Source: Rhodobiaceae bacterium
Lineage (GTDB): Bacteria > Pseudomonadota > Alphaproteobacteria > MED-G09
Length of the DNA: 46,868 nucleotides
Reading direction: 5' to 3'
Assembly (NCBI GenBank): GCA_002723035.1
Contig: PBNH01000019.1
Coordinates: 1 to 46,868 of the forward strand
Shown here: positions 32,916 to 41,437 of the stretch, piece by piece
Layout of the letters: each line of letters starts with the position of its first letter
How positions within the stretch are numbered: the first letter of the stretch is position 1
Position numbers and translations under genes: made by a program
Notes under the pieces: model-generated
Told to the model about the DNA's origin: nothing
The model's database searches: none
What the model saw: only the letters and a program-made list of their open reading frames with translations

Positions 32916-33221
32916 CTAATGAGTCCAGGGAGTTTTTTTGTCATGTGAAAAATTATCGGAATATGACTTTGGCTTAATTTTTTGTTTTTTAGGCTCTCTA
33001 ATTAAATAATCAATTGAATTTTTTTCTGCAAAAGCTACTGCCAGTTCCTTAGTTTTAAATTTAATCTTAACTTGCTGTTGTGTATCCCTAGAGGAAGTCC
33101 ATTTCATAACAGGATCTAGTGAGGTTTTTGAAGACCTGGAATATTCCAAAACCCAAGTTGAACTCTTAGCTTTGCCTGATTGGGTTACAGATTTTGATGG
33201 TTGATAAATTTTTGCTTTCAT
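32916..33221 (-). CDS. Complex I accessory subunit, NDUFS4-like (ETC complex I subunit)
   Basis: A 101-residue member of the family of the mitochondrial 18-kDa complex I subunit. Diagnostic blocks are KIYQPSKSVTQSGKAKSSTWVLEY, DPVMKWTSSRDTQQQVKIKF, KELAVAFAEKNSIDYLI and the C-terminal YSDNFSHDKKTPWTH. In alphaproteobacteria and mitochondria it stabilises the NADH-oxidising arm of complex I. No nuo genes are in the window. It starts 3 bases after the carotenoid oxygenase stop and has no clear ribosome site, so translation is probably coupled to that gene. Confidence 0.92.
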   Translation of the reverse strand: MKAKIYQPSKSVTQSGKAKSSTWVLEYSRSSKTSLDPVMKWTSSRDTQQQVKIKFKTKELAVAFAEKNSIDYLIREPKKQKIKPKSYSDNFSHDKKTPWTH

Positions 33222-33224
33222 AAT

Positions 33225-34655
33225 TTAATTTGCTAGCCAACTGCCATGCGCTCCAAAAGGTACTCTTTGAGGTAATATCACCTCACATACTGGCTTTTTA
33301 TCAAAATTCTTAACATCTACAATAATTAATTTTGATTTATTTATATTGCCATCAAAAACAATAGCCATAATCCATCCATCATCTTCGCTTGAGTCATATT
33401 TTTTAGGAACAAATACAGGTTCACCACCAAATACATTATGACCTAGATTATGATCAATTCTCTCGTTGTTTTCTAAATTAAATTTATATAAAAACTGCCC
33501 AAATGTTAATGTTTTAGCATTCTCATCAATGGCCATAGCATATCCGTTTTTTGCCTTTAAACCTACTAACCTATCGTCAACTCTTGCAAAGTCACAAGCC
33601 TTGTTGTCAACCTGTTCTTCTTTACAGGTTTCTTCATCAAGATTAATAGTCCATTTCCAGAGTTTTCCAGTGGTATCTTTACCGCCATATATTTCGTTCA
33701 TTCCACCAACCATTGCTGAATTTTGCCTACATACATGAAGAATAATTTTATTATCCTCCTCATAGGCATTCATAGGGTGAAAAACGAAACATGGATCTAT
33801 ATCTATCCATTTAATATCTTTATTTAATCCATTTCTAGGCATAACACCTAACCTTGCCCCAAACTCAGGTCTAAAACCAAATGGATCAGCACCGTTAACT
33901 GCCTGATCTAAATCAAAAACCAAGGGAAGATCCATAAAAATAACATAATTTCTTGTAATGCTCCAATCATGCATCATAACTGGTCTTGGTATATCAATCT
34001 CTTCAGATTGCACAAGTTCACCCTCTGAGGATACTCTATGATAAGTCAAATATGGTTTTTTCATCATCTGATAACCAAAAAATAATAATTCATTTGTTTC
34101 AGGGCAAACCCTTGGATGTGCTGTCATTGGTCCGTTAAGTTTACCATTAAAATTATGGGGTCCCAGAGTCTCTAAATCATCATCAACAATCCAAGGAAAA
34201 TGCGCTTCTTCTAAAGTCAAAATTTTATCTGCATGTCTAATTACATGTGTATTTGCAGGAGAAGCGTTTAAATCAAATGATCCCTCCATCATACCCATAT
34301 CCTCCTCATAGTAAGGAGTTTTTACATATTTATTTTTATAAGATGCTTTTCCATCTCTGATTTCAATACTATGAAGCATTCCGTTACCAAAAAACCAATG
34401 ATCACTATAACCAGAAACAGGATTCATACCATTTCTAATATATTTCCCATTAATTTCTTTTGGTATTTCTCCAATGGTCTCTAAGTTTTGTATTTCAATT
34501 TCCTCCTCAACTGGTGCCCAATTACCTTTTAAGTGCCATGGCTTTTGATTGTTTTTGATATTTCTATTACTTTTTGGCATAGACTTCATTAGCTTATTCA
34601 ATATAGGCTGCGGCAATTTTAAAAGTAGCTTTGTGGTAACAGTTTGAATATTCAT
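33225..34655 (-). CDS. Carotenoid cleavage oxygenase (RPE65/lignostilbene dioxygenase family)
   Basis: A 476-residue iron(II)-dependent seven-bladed propeller enzyme that cleaves a double bond of a carotenoid, stilbene or related molecule. The four iron-binding histidines are visible: His180 (MTAHPRV), His229 (MMHDWS), His293 (FHPMNAYEE) and His470 (GAHGSW). The N-terminal blade has GKYIRNGMNPV and WFFGNGMLHSI. It heads a four-gene run with NDUFS4, nitroreductase and NTF2-fold genes. No carotenoid biosynthesis genes are in view, so the substrate is open; retinal production for a rhodopsin or use of phenolics are both possible. Confidence 0.92.
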   Translation of the reverse strand: MNIQTVTTKLLLKLPQPILNKLMKSMPKSNRNIKNNQKPWHLKGNWAPVEEEIEIQNLETIGEIPKEINGKYIRNGMNPVSGYSDHWFFGNGMLHSIEIRDGKASYKNKYVKTPYYEEDMGMMEGSFDLNASPANTHVIRHADKILTLEEAHFPWIVDDDLETLGPHNFNGKLNGPMTAHPRVCPETNELLFFGYQMMKKPYLTYHRVSSEGELVQSEEIDIPRPVMMHDWSITRNYVIFMDLPLVFDLDQAVNGADPFGFRPEFGARLGVMPRNGLNKDIKWIDIDPCFVFHPMNAYEEDNKIILHVCRQNSAMVGGMNEIYGGKDTTGKLWKWTINLDEETCKEEQVDNKACDFARVDDRLVGLKAKNGYAMAIDENAKTLTFGQFLYKFNLENNERIDHNLGHNVFGGEPVFVPKKYDSSEDDGWIMAIVFDGNINKSKLIIVDVKNFDKKPVCEVILPQRVPFGAHGSWLAN

Positions 34656-34756
34656 TTCAACCTCAATTATTTTTGTTGTTGTGATATTAATAATATAGAT
34701 ACATATTATACTTTGAAATAAAATTATACATTAAAATAAAACCTTAGGAGATTTAA

Positions 34757-35245
34757 ATGAAAAGAATTTTATATTTCTTAGTGGCAGTTCTTTTTGTTTC
34801 AAATCTAAACGCTGAAATCATTAAAAAACCTATCATAACTCTTAATGTTGCAAAAAAAATGGCTGACTCCTGTCTTAATTTGGCAAAAGAAAGTGATAAA
34901 AAAATTAATATTGCAATTTATGAGTCTCCAGGCTCACTTAAGTATTACGCGTCAATGGATGGAACCTACCCAGCCTCAGAGGAAATTTCGCGACTTAAAG
35001 GTAAAACTACAGCAGGATTACCATACTCAACAGATGAATTAAGAGATATGGCATTTTCAAATGATAATCCTAATCAAGGATTATTAACACTGCCAACTGT
35101 TGTTTTATTAAAAGGCGGCGTTCCAATTATATTAAAAGATGAAACACATATTGGTGGGGTTGGTGTTTCTGGAGCAAACGGTGAGTTTGATAAGAAATGT
35201 GCTGAAGAAGCTGTCAAAGTAGCCAAGAATATAATGGTAGAATAA
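34757..35245 (+). CDS. Secreted GlcG/HbpS-family protein
   Basis: A 162-residue protein with a signal peptide (about 1-19, ending LNA) and the GlcG/HbpS (DUF336) fold: LNVAKKMADSCLNLAKESDKKINIAIYE, then SMDGTYPASEEISRLKGKTTAG, and the glycine-rich LLKGGVPIILKDETHIGGVGVSGA. HbpS-type members bind heme or small ligands. An AGGAG-like site precedes the ATG. The following DUF2141 gene starts 3 bases after its stop, so the two secreted proteins form an operon. Confidence 0.87.
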   Translation: MKRILYFLVAVLFVSNLNAEIIKKPIITLNVAKKMADSCLNLAKESDKKINIAIYESPGSLKYYASMDGTYPASEEISRLKGKTTAGLPYSTDELRDMAFSNDNPNQGLLTLPTVVLLKGGVPIILKDETHIGGVGVSGANGEFDKKCAEEAVKVAKNIMVE

Positions 35246-35248
35246 TTT

Positions 35249-35695
35249 ATGTGCAGAAGTTTATTATCCTTCATAATAATTATTTTATTTTCTTACGAAA
35301 ATGTATATTCCGAAACATTGATTATTAATATCGAAAGCAAATTTGATGATGGTTATGCAATGCTTGGCGTATATGACAAAGAAAATAATTTTGGTAAAGC
35401 TAAGGTAAATGAAAAACCTAATGCAGATATAGTTTTAATGGGAACTGTAGTCAAAATTACCAATAAGAAAGCAATAGCAATTATCGATGTACCTTTTGGT
35501 GAATATGCTATAGCTGGATTTCAAGATCTTGATGGTAATGGTTTTCTTTCTGGTAACTTCCTTGGAATACCAAAGGAGCCTATAGGTTTTTCAGGGAGTG
35601 CTAAAGTCAGATTTGGGCCACCTAAATGGAATGATGCAGTATTTCAATTTAAAAAAATAAACCAAGAAATATTTATATATTTAGATAAAATATAA
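35249..35695 (+). CDS. Secreted DUF2141 protein
   Basis: A 148-residue protein with a signal peptide (about 1-21, MCRSLLSFIIIILFSYENVYS) and an immunoglobulin-like beta-sandwich of the DUF2141 family: AMLGVYDKENNFGKA, VPFGEYAIAGFQDLDGNGFLSGNFLGIPKEPIGFS and the final WNDAVFQFK. The DLDGNGFL segment is conserved in the family and could bind calcium. The function is unknown. It starts 3 bases after the GlcG-like gene. Confidence 0.85.
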   Translation: MCRSLLSFIIIILFSYENVYSETLIINIESKFDDGYAMLGVYDKENNFGKAKVNEKPNADIVLMGTVVKITNKKAIAIIDVPFGEYAIAGFQDLDGNGFLSGNFLGIPKEPIGFSGSAKVRFGPPKWNDAVFQFKKINQEIFIYLDKI

Positions 35696-35728
35696 TATTT
35701 TCAATATTTTAAGTATTTTTATTAATGT

Positions 35729-35733
35729 AGGAG
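35729..35733 (+). promoter_or_regulatory. Strong ribosome binding site before a TTG start
   Basis: AGGAG lies six bases before the TTG at 35740 and fixes that non-ATG codon as the start of the DsbA-fold gene. Confidence 0.65.
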
Positions 35734-35739
35734 ATAATT

Positions 35740-36315
35740 TTGAAAAAGGTAAAATGTTTTTTTAATTTCAGAAGCCCATATGCATATTTAGGTGTAAAAA
35801 AAGCAATTGAAGAAAATATAGATATGGAATTTTTTCCTCTTTGCTATATGCCCAAAGAAATAGTTGAATTTTTTGTTAAAGCATCTGGTAATGAATATAA
35901 AAGATCCTACCTTTATTTAGATTGTGAGAGATTATTTAAACAAATTGGAATTGAAAATGTTGGAGATATTTTGTCAAAAGAGGCAAATTGGCCAAAAGTT
36001 CATGCTGCGTGGCTTTCAGCTAACGATAATGGATTAGGTAATGATTTTATGATGGAGGCATTTAATCAAAGATGGCATCAAAAAAATGATCTGGGTCACA
36101 CTGAAATAATTTCTAATATCTGTGAAAAAATTGGTTTTAGTTCAGATACTGCATTATCGGCCATGGATGACAAAGATTTTGATGATAGGTTGAAATCATA
36201 TACAAAAATAATGAGAAAATATAAAGTTTTTGGTGTCGCAACATTTGTTTATGAAGGCGAGATATTTTGGGGGCAAGATAGAGTTTATGCACTAAAAGAT
36301 AAAATAAATGAGTAA
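35740..36315 (+). CDS. DsbA-fold isomerase/oxidoreductase, HCCA isomerase-like
   Basis: A 191-residue thioredoxin-fold protein of the 2-hydroxychromene-2-carboxylate isomerase/GST-kappa group. VKCFFNFRSPYAYLG gives the Ser-Pro that replaces the DsbA CxxC motif and binds glutathione; WPKVHAAWLSANDNGLGNDFMMEAFNQRWHQ is the helical insert; VFGVATFVYEGEIFWGQDR is the cis-proline region, although the usual GVPTF is GVATF here, so the cis-proline position holds alanine. The start is TTG with a strong AGGAG. It converges on the VOC gene with a 6-base gap. HCCA isomerases act in aromatic-ring catabolism, but the substrate here is unknown. Confidence 0.85.
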   Translation: MKKVKCFFNFRSPYAYLGVKKAIEENIDMEFFPLCYMPKEIVEFFVKASGNEYKRSYLYLDCERLFKQIGIENVGDILSKEANWPKVHAAWLSANDNGLGNDFMMEAFNQRWHQKNDLGHTEIISNICEKIGFSSDTALSAMDDKDFDDRLKSYTKIMRKYKVFGVATFVYEGEIFWGQDRVYALKDKINE

Positions 36316-36321
36316 AATCTT

Positions 36322-36861
36322 TTAGTTATCCCATTTAGTTTTTCTTTCAAGTTTATAGGTATCACCAATTTTAAATTTTTCATGTGCCCTTCTCCATCTT
36401 GAGAATTCTCCTAATATATGGTTTGGGTCCCCATGAATTTCGGTGAAAACACCATTTACAGACCTTGTATCAATATAAGCTGCGTCAACTCCATCAGCCC
36501 AAAGTCTACATGCTAAATCAAAACCCATATTTAAAAATCTATTTAGTTCCTCTTCAAAGTCAGATACTAAAATACCTATATGATGGAAGCCCTCCTGACC
36601 TTTTTGAAACATATCCCTATATATAGAAGGTGTTTCATCATGCTGTTCTATAAACTGGATCATTGTATCTCCAAGATATCCAAAGGCATAGGAAACATCT
36701 GCTTCATCTGGTGTATTTCTGTATTCAAATTTATCAGTTTTATGATGATGAGTGAAAACAAAAGGACCTGCCCCATATAGATCACTCCACTTCTTTGCGG
36801 ACTCATCGATACTATTCACAAAATAAGCTTGTTGAAAAATAGGATTTTTTTCTATTATCAT
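36322..36861 (-). CDS. VOC (glyoxalase/dioxygenase) family protein
   Basis: A 179-residue vicinal-oxygen-chelate protein with two beta-alpha-beta-beta-beta units: QQAYFVNSIDESAKKWSDLYGAGPFV, TMIQFIEQHDETPSIYRDMF, then EGFHHIGILVSDFEEELNRFLNMGF and AAYIDTRSVNGVFTEIHG. His in FHHIGI and Glu in FTEIHG are candidate metal ligands. Members include glyoxalases, epimerases and ring-cleaving dioxygenases. Its AAGGAG ribosome site lies inside the end of the amidohydrolase gene, only a few bases upstream, so the pair is coupled. Confidence 0.85.
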   Translation of the reverse strand: MIIEKNPIFQQAYFVNSIDESAKKWSDLYGAGPFVFTHHHKTDKFEYRNTPDEADVSYAFGYLGDTMIQFIEQHDETPSIYRDMFQKGQEGFHHIGILVSDFEEELNRFLNMGFDLACRLWADGVDAAYIDTRSVNGVFTEIHGDPNHILGEFSRWRRAHEKFKIGDTYKLERKTKWDN

Positions 36862-36864
36862 TAA

Positions 36865-38577
36865 TTAACTCCTTATTAATTTTCCAGGAAGTTCTCCAGT
36901 TGAAATCCCATCCTTATAAGTAACCTTACCTGATACAATTGTATATTTATAACCATCAACCCTTTGAACAAGTCTTTTACCACCGGCTGGAAGGTCATAT
37001 CGTATTTCGGGTGAATAAAGGGTTAGATTATCAAAATCTATAATATTTATATCTGCTTTCATTCCTTCTTTGATTAAACCCCTATCATCAAGACCAATTG
37101 CTAGAGCATTATCTCTTGAATATGATTTAATAATCCAAGGTAAATCTAATTTTTTACCTCTAATCCTATCTCTTCCCCAAAAAGTAAGCATATGAGTTGT
37201 AAAGCTTGCATCACAAATAGTTGCACAATGCGCTCCTCCATCACCTAATCCTAATAATGTATGATCACTACTTATCATTTCTAGACTTGCCTCAAGGGAA
37301 TGATCCAAATAGTTTCCTATTGGATAATACAAAAGGCTATTACCATCATCCTCCAATAAAACATCATAGATATAATCATTAATTTCTCTATTTAGTTTCT
37401 TTGCTTTTGAGCCTAAGCTGGTTTCTTTATGCGGCTCATAATCTGGAATTTTGTCAAGAACATAAATATTATCGATATTCCTTATTATTGATTTAACCAA
37501 TCCATTACTTGAAGAGCCCTTTTCGCTGAGTATTTTATTCTTAAAATCCTCATTTTTCATTATGGCAACCCTTTCCTCAAGGGGAAGGTCAGCTATTTCA
37601 ATATATGAGGGATGTCCAGAAAAAGGATTTAATGTAAGATTTAAACCAAGCATAAGTCCTATTGGTCTTCCACATGCTTGAGCCCTTACAGGAAGTCCTC
37701 TATTTGCAGCATCCTCAATCCAACCAAGTAAATCTTTATAGTCATATTTAGTTCCATCTGTTTGAGCAAGTGTTATAGAGATTGGACAACCGGAGGTCTC
37801 TACCATTTTTTCAAGCATCTTAAATTCTTCATAACCTCCTAAAAAATCAGAAACTAACTGCAAAACACCTTTACCAGTTTTGCCAATTTCTTTTGCTATT
37901 TGAATTAATTCATTTCCAGCAGCATCGAAACTTGGAACCAATTCGCCTTTTGATGTTTTATGAAATACTGTTCTGGATGTTGTGAAACCTATAGCTCCAG
38001 ACTTTATAGCCTCAGCGCTAATTTCTGCCATTTTTTTTATATCCTCTTCAGTAGCAGGTTCTCTATCAGCACCTCTTTGGCCCATAACATATAGGCGAAG
38101 TGCTCCATGAGGAATTTGAGCTCCAATATCCATATCGAAGCCCTTGTTATCAAGAATATTTAGATAGTCAGAAAATGAATTCCAATTCCACTCTAAACCT
38201 TCAGTTAAAACAACATCGGGAATATCTTCGACACCTTCCATTAAACTAATGAGTCTATCATGATCATGATCATGTACTGGAGCAAAGCCAACACCGCAGT
38301 TTCCCATTAAAGCTGTTGTTACACCATGCCATGAAGATGGGGATAAATAATTATCCCATGTGGCTTGCCCATCATAATGAGTATGAATATCAACAAAACC
38401 AGGGGTTACTATAAAACCATTTGCATCAATCTCTTTCTTTGCTTTAATTGATGGATTGAACTCTCCTATTTTTTCAATTTTTCCATCTTTTATTAAGATA
38501 TCCGAAAAAATTTCTGGACCACCTGATCCATCAATGATTTTACCATTTCGAATTATTAAATCTGAAATTTCTTCCAT
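36865..38577 (-). CDS. Amidohydrolase, N-acyl-D-amino-acid deacylase type
   Basis: A 570-residue metal-dependent amidohydrolase of the D-aminoacylase group. The metal motif is VDIHTHYDGQATWD, followed by GNCGVGFAPV (family cysteine and glycines), GALRLYVMGQRG, LAQTDG, HTLLGLGDGGAHC with a late metal-binding Asp, and the composite beta-sandwich formed by both ends (IRNGKIIDGSGGPE, DINIIDFDNLTLYSPEIRYDLPAGGKRLVQ). It hydrolyses an amide or cyclic amide; the true substrate is unknown. GGGGG precedes the ATG. It follows the P450 gene and is coupled to the VOC gene. Confidence 0.9.
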   Translation of the reverse strand: MEEISDLIIRNGKIIDGSGGPEIFSDILIKDGKIEKIGEFNPSIKAKKEIDANGFIVTPGFVDIHTHYDGQATWDNYLSPSSWHGVTTALMGNCGVGFAPVHDHDHDRLISLMEGVEDIPDVVLTEGLEWNWNSFSDYLNILDNKGFDMDIGAQIPHGALRLYVMGQRGADREPATEEDIKKMAEISAEAIKSGAIGFTTSRTVFHKTSKGELVPSFDAAGNELIQIAKEIGKTGKGVLQLVSDFLGGYEEFKMLEKMVETSGCPISITLAQTDGTKYDYKDLLGWIEDAANRGLPVRAQACGRPIGLMLGLNLTLNPFSGHPSYIEIADLPLEERVAIMKNEDFKNKILSEKGSSSNGLVKSIIRNIDNIYVLDKIPDYEPHKETSLGSKAKKLNREINDYIYDVLLEDDGNSLLYYPIGNYLDHSLEASLEMISSDHTLLGLGDGGAHCATICDASFTTHMLTFWGRDRIRGKKLDLPWIIKSYSRDNALAIGLDDRGLIKEGMKADINIIDFDNLTLYSPEIRYDLPAGGKRLVQRVDGYKYTIVSGKVTYKDGISTGELPGKLIRS

Positions 38578-38606
38578 AAAGTAAAAAACCCCCTTTTTTT
38601 TAAAAT

Positions 38607-39863
38607 TTAATTATTAGAATTAAATACAAGATCAAGTTTTTGATATCCTCTAGTTGCGAAGGTAGGAATATGACTCAAATCTGCTTTTTCATCTAATTTA
38701 ATATCTTTTAATCTATCAAAAATAGTTTCAAAAGCAATCCTTGCTTCTGCTTTAGCCAAACCAAGACCAACGCAAATATGTGGCCCAAAACCAAAACCAA
38801 CATTCTTCTCAGCATTATGTCGATAAAGATCAAATTTATTTGGATCATCAAAATACTTAGGATCTCTTCCAGCAGTTCCCCATCCGAGCATTATATTCGA
38901 TCCCTTTGAAATCTTTACTTCACCAATACAGGTATCTTCTGTTACGATTCTATACAAACACTGAACAGGTGCGTCATAACGCATAACTTCATTAATAAAT
39001 AAAGGTATCAGAGAATAATCATTTCTTAATGTAGCCATTAAATCTGGTGACTTAATTAATAAACCCATAGCATTACCGATAAGATTGGTAGTAGTTTCAT
39101 TGCCCGCAAGCATTAACGTATTTACTATTGGAAGAACTTCTGAGGTATCCAATGATTTTCCCTCGACTTTAGCAGTGGCTAAAGATGTAATTAAATCGCC
39201 TTTTGGTACCTCTCTTCTTTTTTCAACAGTAGACTCAAAATGTTTGTTTGCCTCTACAAAAGATTTCGCAACCCTTAAACGAGCATTGTGATCCAGAACA
39301 TCTAAGTTTCCTGAAAGAATATCATCAGACCAAATCTTAAATTGTCCAGCATCCTCTCGAGACATTCCTAAGGCTTCTGCAATTACAATCATAGGGACAT
39401 AAACAGCATAATCTCTTATAAAATCAGTTTTATTGCTGTGAATAAATGTATCAATTAAACCATTAGCAATATCTCTTATTCTTGGTTCCATTGAACGAAC
39501 CCACCTTCCAGTAAAGGCTTTGTTTACTAATTTTCTATGAATTGTATGTTTTGGTGGATCGGTTGTCCATAAAGCATTCACAACTTTTGGTCCGTCATTA
39601 AATATTTCTTTAACATCATCCTCAAGTGGTTCTCCGCTAACACCTGTTGGTAAAGGCCCACCTTCTGAGAAATAACTATTTGAAAAAACTGAAGTATTTT
39701 TGGTTATTTCTTTTATATCGTCCATGCGACCTATCCAATAGCCAACACCTTCAACATGCACTGCTCTAGCATTGTCATTATGAATTGCAGTATAAAATTC
39801 ATAAGGATCTTCCATAATTTTAGGATCGGTTAGATTATAATCAGACGCTTTCTTCATAGACAT
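38607..39863 (-). CDS. Cytochrome P450, bacterial class I type
   Basis: A 418-residue soluble P450. The heme loop FGFGPHICVG places the thiolate at Cys364; the I-helix oxygen-activation motif is LAGNETTTN, the K-helix ExxR is EVMR, and RDPKYFDDPNKFDLYRH is the meander region. It hydroxylates a hydrophobic molecule with electrons from a ferredoxin and reductase, neither of which is in the window. It lies between the chorismate mutase (15-base gap) and amidohydrolase genes. The sequence resembles terpene/steroid-type bacterial P450s; the family number cannot be assigned by eye. Confidence 0.95.
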   Translation of the reverse strand: MSMKKASDYNLTDPKIMEDPYEFYTAIHNDNARAVHVEGVGYWIGRMDDIKEITKNTSVFSNSYFSEGGPLPTGVSGEPLEDDVKEIFNDGPKVVNALWTTDPPKHTIHRKLVNKAFTGRWVRSMEPRIRDIANGLIDTFIHSNKTDFIRDYAVYVPMIVIAEALGMSREDAGQFKIWSDDILSGNLDVLDHNARLRVAKSFVEANKHFESTVEKRREVPKGDLITSLATAKVEGKSLDTSEVLPIVNTLMLAGNETTTNLIGNAMGLLIKSPDLMATLRNDYSLIPLFINEVMRYDAPVQCLYRIVTEDTCIGEVKISKGSNIMLGWGTAGRDPKYFDDPNKFDLYRHNAEKNVGFGFGPHICVGLGLAKAEARIAFETIFDRLKDIKLDEKADLSHIPTFATRGYQKLDLVFNSNN

Positions 39864-39877
39864 TTTACGTAGAAATT

Positions 39878-40156
39878 TTAATCATTAAAATGGTCGATTT
39901 CGTATCTTATCGACAGCTCAATAAGAAATCTCCATAAATATTCCATAGAATTAGGATCCAAACCTAATTCCTCTGATTGCGCTCTAATACCTGAAATAAC
40001 CTCTTCAATTCTATCATAATCTCTAATTTCATTTGTATTTTTTTTTATAATTGAAGCTTCATGAATCAAGTTAAAACGATCTTTAAATAAAGATAAAAGA
40101 GATGTGTCAATTTTGTTAAGCTCATGCCTTAAATCAGCCATATTATCGTACTTCAT
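39878..40156 (-). CDS. Chorismate mutase, AroQ type
   Basis: A 92-residue all-helical chorismate mutase domain: LRHELNKIDTSLLSLFKDRFNLIHEASIIKK with the first-helix Arg and Lys ligands, DYDRIEEVISGIRAQSEELGLDP and EYLWRFLIELSIRYEIDHF. It converts chorismate to prephenate, or as in PchB acts as an isochorismate-pyruvate lyase. It is monofunctional, without a fused prephenate dehydratase or dehydrogenase. GGGAG precedes the ATG at 40156, which is favoured over the internal ATG at codon 6. The 3' end of tRNA-Pro lies only 15 bases upstream, so the two probably share a transcript. Confidence 0.88.
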   Translation of the reverse strand: MKYDNMADLRHELNKIDTSLLSLFKDRFNLIHEASIIKKNTNEIRDYDRIEEVISGIRAQSEELGLDPNSMEYLWRFLIELSIRYEIDHFND

Positions 40157-40171
40157 TTTTATCTCCCAAAA

Positions 40172-40248
<77 letters not shown>

Positions 40249-40273
40249 ATATATTTAAATATTATATAAACCT

Positions 40274-40717
40274 TTAACGTTTTTTTGTAATTATTTTTTT
40301 TAAGGACACATTTTTCCTTAATTTAAAAATTGATGTAACACTTAAAACATTTCGTGTCGATACTTTAAGCATTGTATCACAGTAAACATAATCTCCTTTT
40401 ACATGGGAAACATTACCGTACCCCTCAAGCCATTCCCCTTCCCTTGCTGCAGACAAAAACTCGGAGTTAAATTTTATAGTTACACCAGCTTTTTTTGTTG
40501 CATAATAAACTGTATGTCCCAGAACTCCATCAGCAAAAGCCATTAACATGCCTCCATGCGCTATATTTGCGGCATTACAGTGTCTATCTAAAATAAATGC
40601 CCCATGTATCCATTTATTATTTTCTTCTTTTATATAAAAAGGGCCATTATGATTTGTGTATGGCCCTCTTCTTTCGTTGACAGTGAAGCCCTCAGGTATA
40701 ATTTTATTTTCGGACAT
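40274..40717 (-). CDS. Hotdog-fold thioesterase, PaaI-like
   Basis: A 147-residue hotdog protein with the PaaI loop NIAHGGMLMAFADGVLGH (HGG plus Asp in the long helix), followed by KAGVTIKFNSEFLSAAREGEWLEGYGNVSH and VYCDTMLKVSTRNVLSVTSIFKLR. It probably hydrolyses an acyl- or aryl-CoA. It is upstream of tRNA-Pro on the same strand and divergent from the molybdenum-hydroxylase operon. It is a different subgroup from the thioesterase near 24 kb. Confidence 0.87.
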   Translation of the reverse strand: MSENKIIPEGFTVNERRGPYTNHNGPFYIKEENNKWIHGAFILDRHCNAANIAHGGMLMAFADGVLGHTVYYATKKAGVTIKFNSEFLSAAREGEWLEGYGNVSHVKGDYVYCDTMLKVSTRNVLSVTSIFKLRKNVSLKKIITKKR

Positions 40718-40837
40718 ATAGATTTCTCAAAAAAAAGTTAAAATATATTATAAAGTTTATAATTTTCTCTTTCCTTATTAAACCGATAAATTGTATAACT
40801 CCATAAGTTATTATTAATTTAATAAGGAGTATTTCCT

Positions 40838-41410
40838 ATGGAAATGAAAGGTGAAAAAATTATCTTTACTTCTAGACAAAAAGTTTGGGAAGCTTTAAAT
40901 GATCCAGATCAACTTCTTAAGGCAATACCTGGTGCTCAAAGTGTTGAAAAAATAGATAGCGAAAATCTTACAGCTACTGTAAAAACAAAAATAGGGCCAA
41001 TTAGCGCCAAATTTAACGGTAAGATTAAGCTATCAGATATCGATCCACCCAATAGTTACAAATTAACGGGCGAAGGTACTGGAGGAGCAGCAGGTTTTGC
41101 AAAAGGTCAGGCCGAAGTTCAGTTAACCGATCATGAGGAAGGAACAAAACTATCATATTCTGTAAATGCTAGTGTTGGAGGTAAATTAGCTCAAATTGGT
41201 CAAAGACTAATTGATACTGCAGCAAATAAACTTGCCGATGAATTTTTTGGTAAGTTTAATGAGATTTTGTCAGAAAACAAAAGCACTGAAAAATTAGAAA
41301 AAATTGTTGATGGTAGTGGCAGTGGAATAAATCCATCAAAATGGGTTATCTCAATAATTATTCTTGTGATTTTAAGTATTGTTTTCTGGTACTTTTTAGG
41401 TCAAATATAA
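40838..41410 (+). CDS. CoxG-type SRPBCC protein
   Basis: A 190-residue CoxG-family protein. The SRPBCC domain has the family opening GEKIIFTSRQKVWEALNDPDQLLKAIPGAQSVEKI, then TVKTKIGPISAKFNGKIKLSDIDPP and GTGGAAGFAKGQAEVQL. A C-terminal segment (about residues 169-189) is a single membrane helix. In CO dehydrogenase systems CoxG recruits the enzyme to the membrane. An AAGGAG site precedes the ATG. It is the first gene of the operon, 27 bases before coxS. Confidence 0.9.
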   Translation: MEMKGEKIIFTSRQKVWEALNDPDQLLKAIPGAQSVEKIDSENLTATVKTKIGPISAKFNGKIKLSDIDPPNSYKLTGEGTGGAAGFAKGQAEVQLTDHEEGTKLSYSVNASVGGKLAQIGQRLIDTAANKLADEFFGKFNEILSENKSTEKLEKIVDGSGSGINPSKWVISIIILVILSIVFWYFLGQI

Positions 41411-41437
41411 CAATATTGTTATTTTAATGGGGTAAAG

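Noticed and set aside
40758-40763. Perfect TATAAT upstream of coxG
   Set aside because: No acceptable -35 element at 16-18 bases upstream, and TATAAT is common by chance in DNA this AT-rich.
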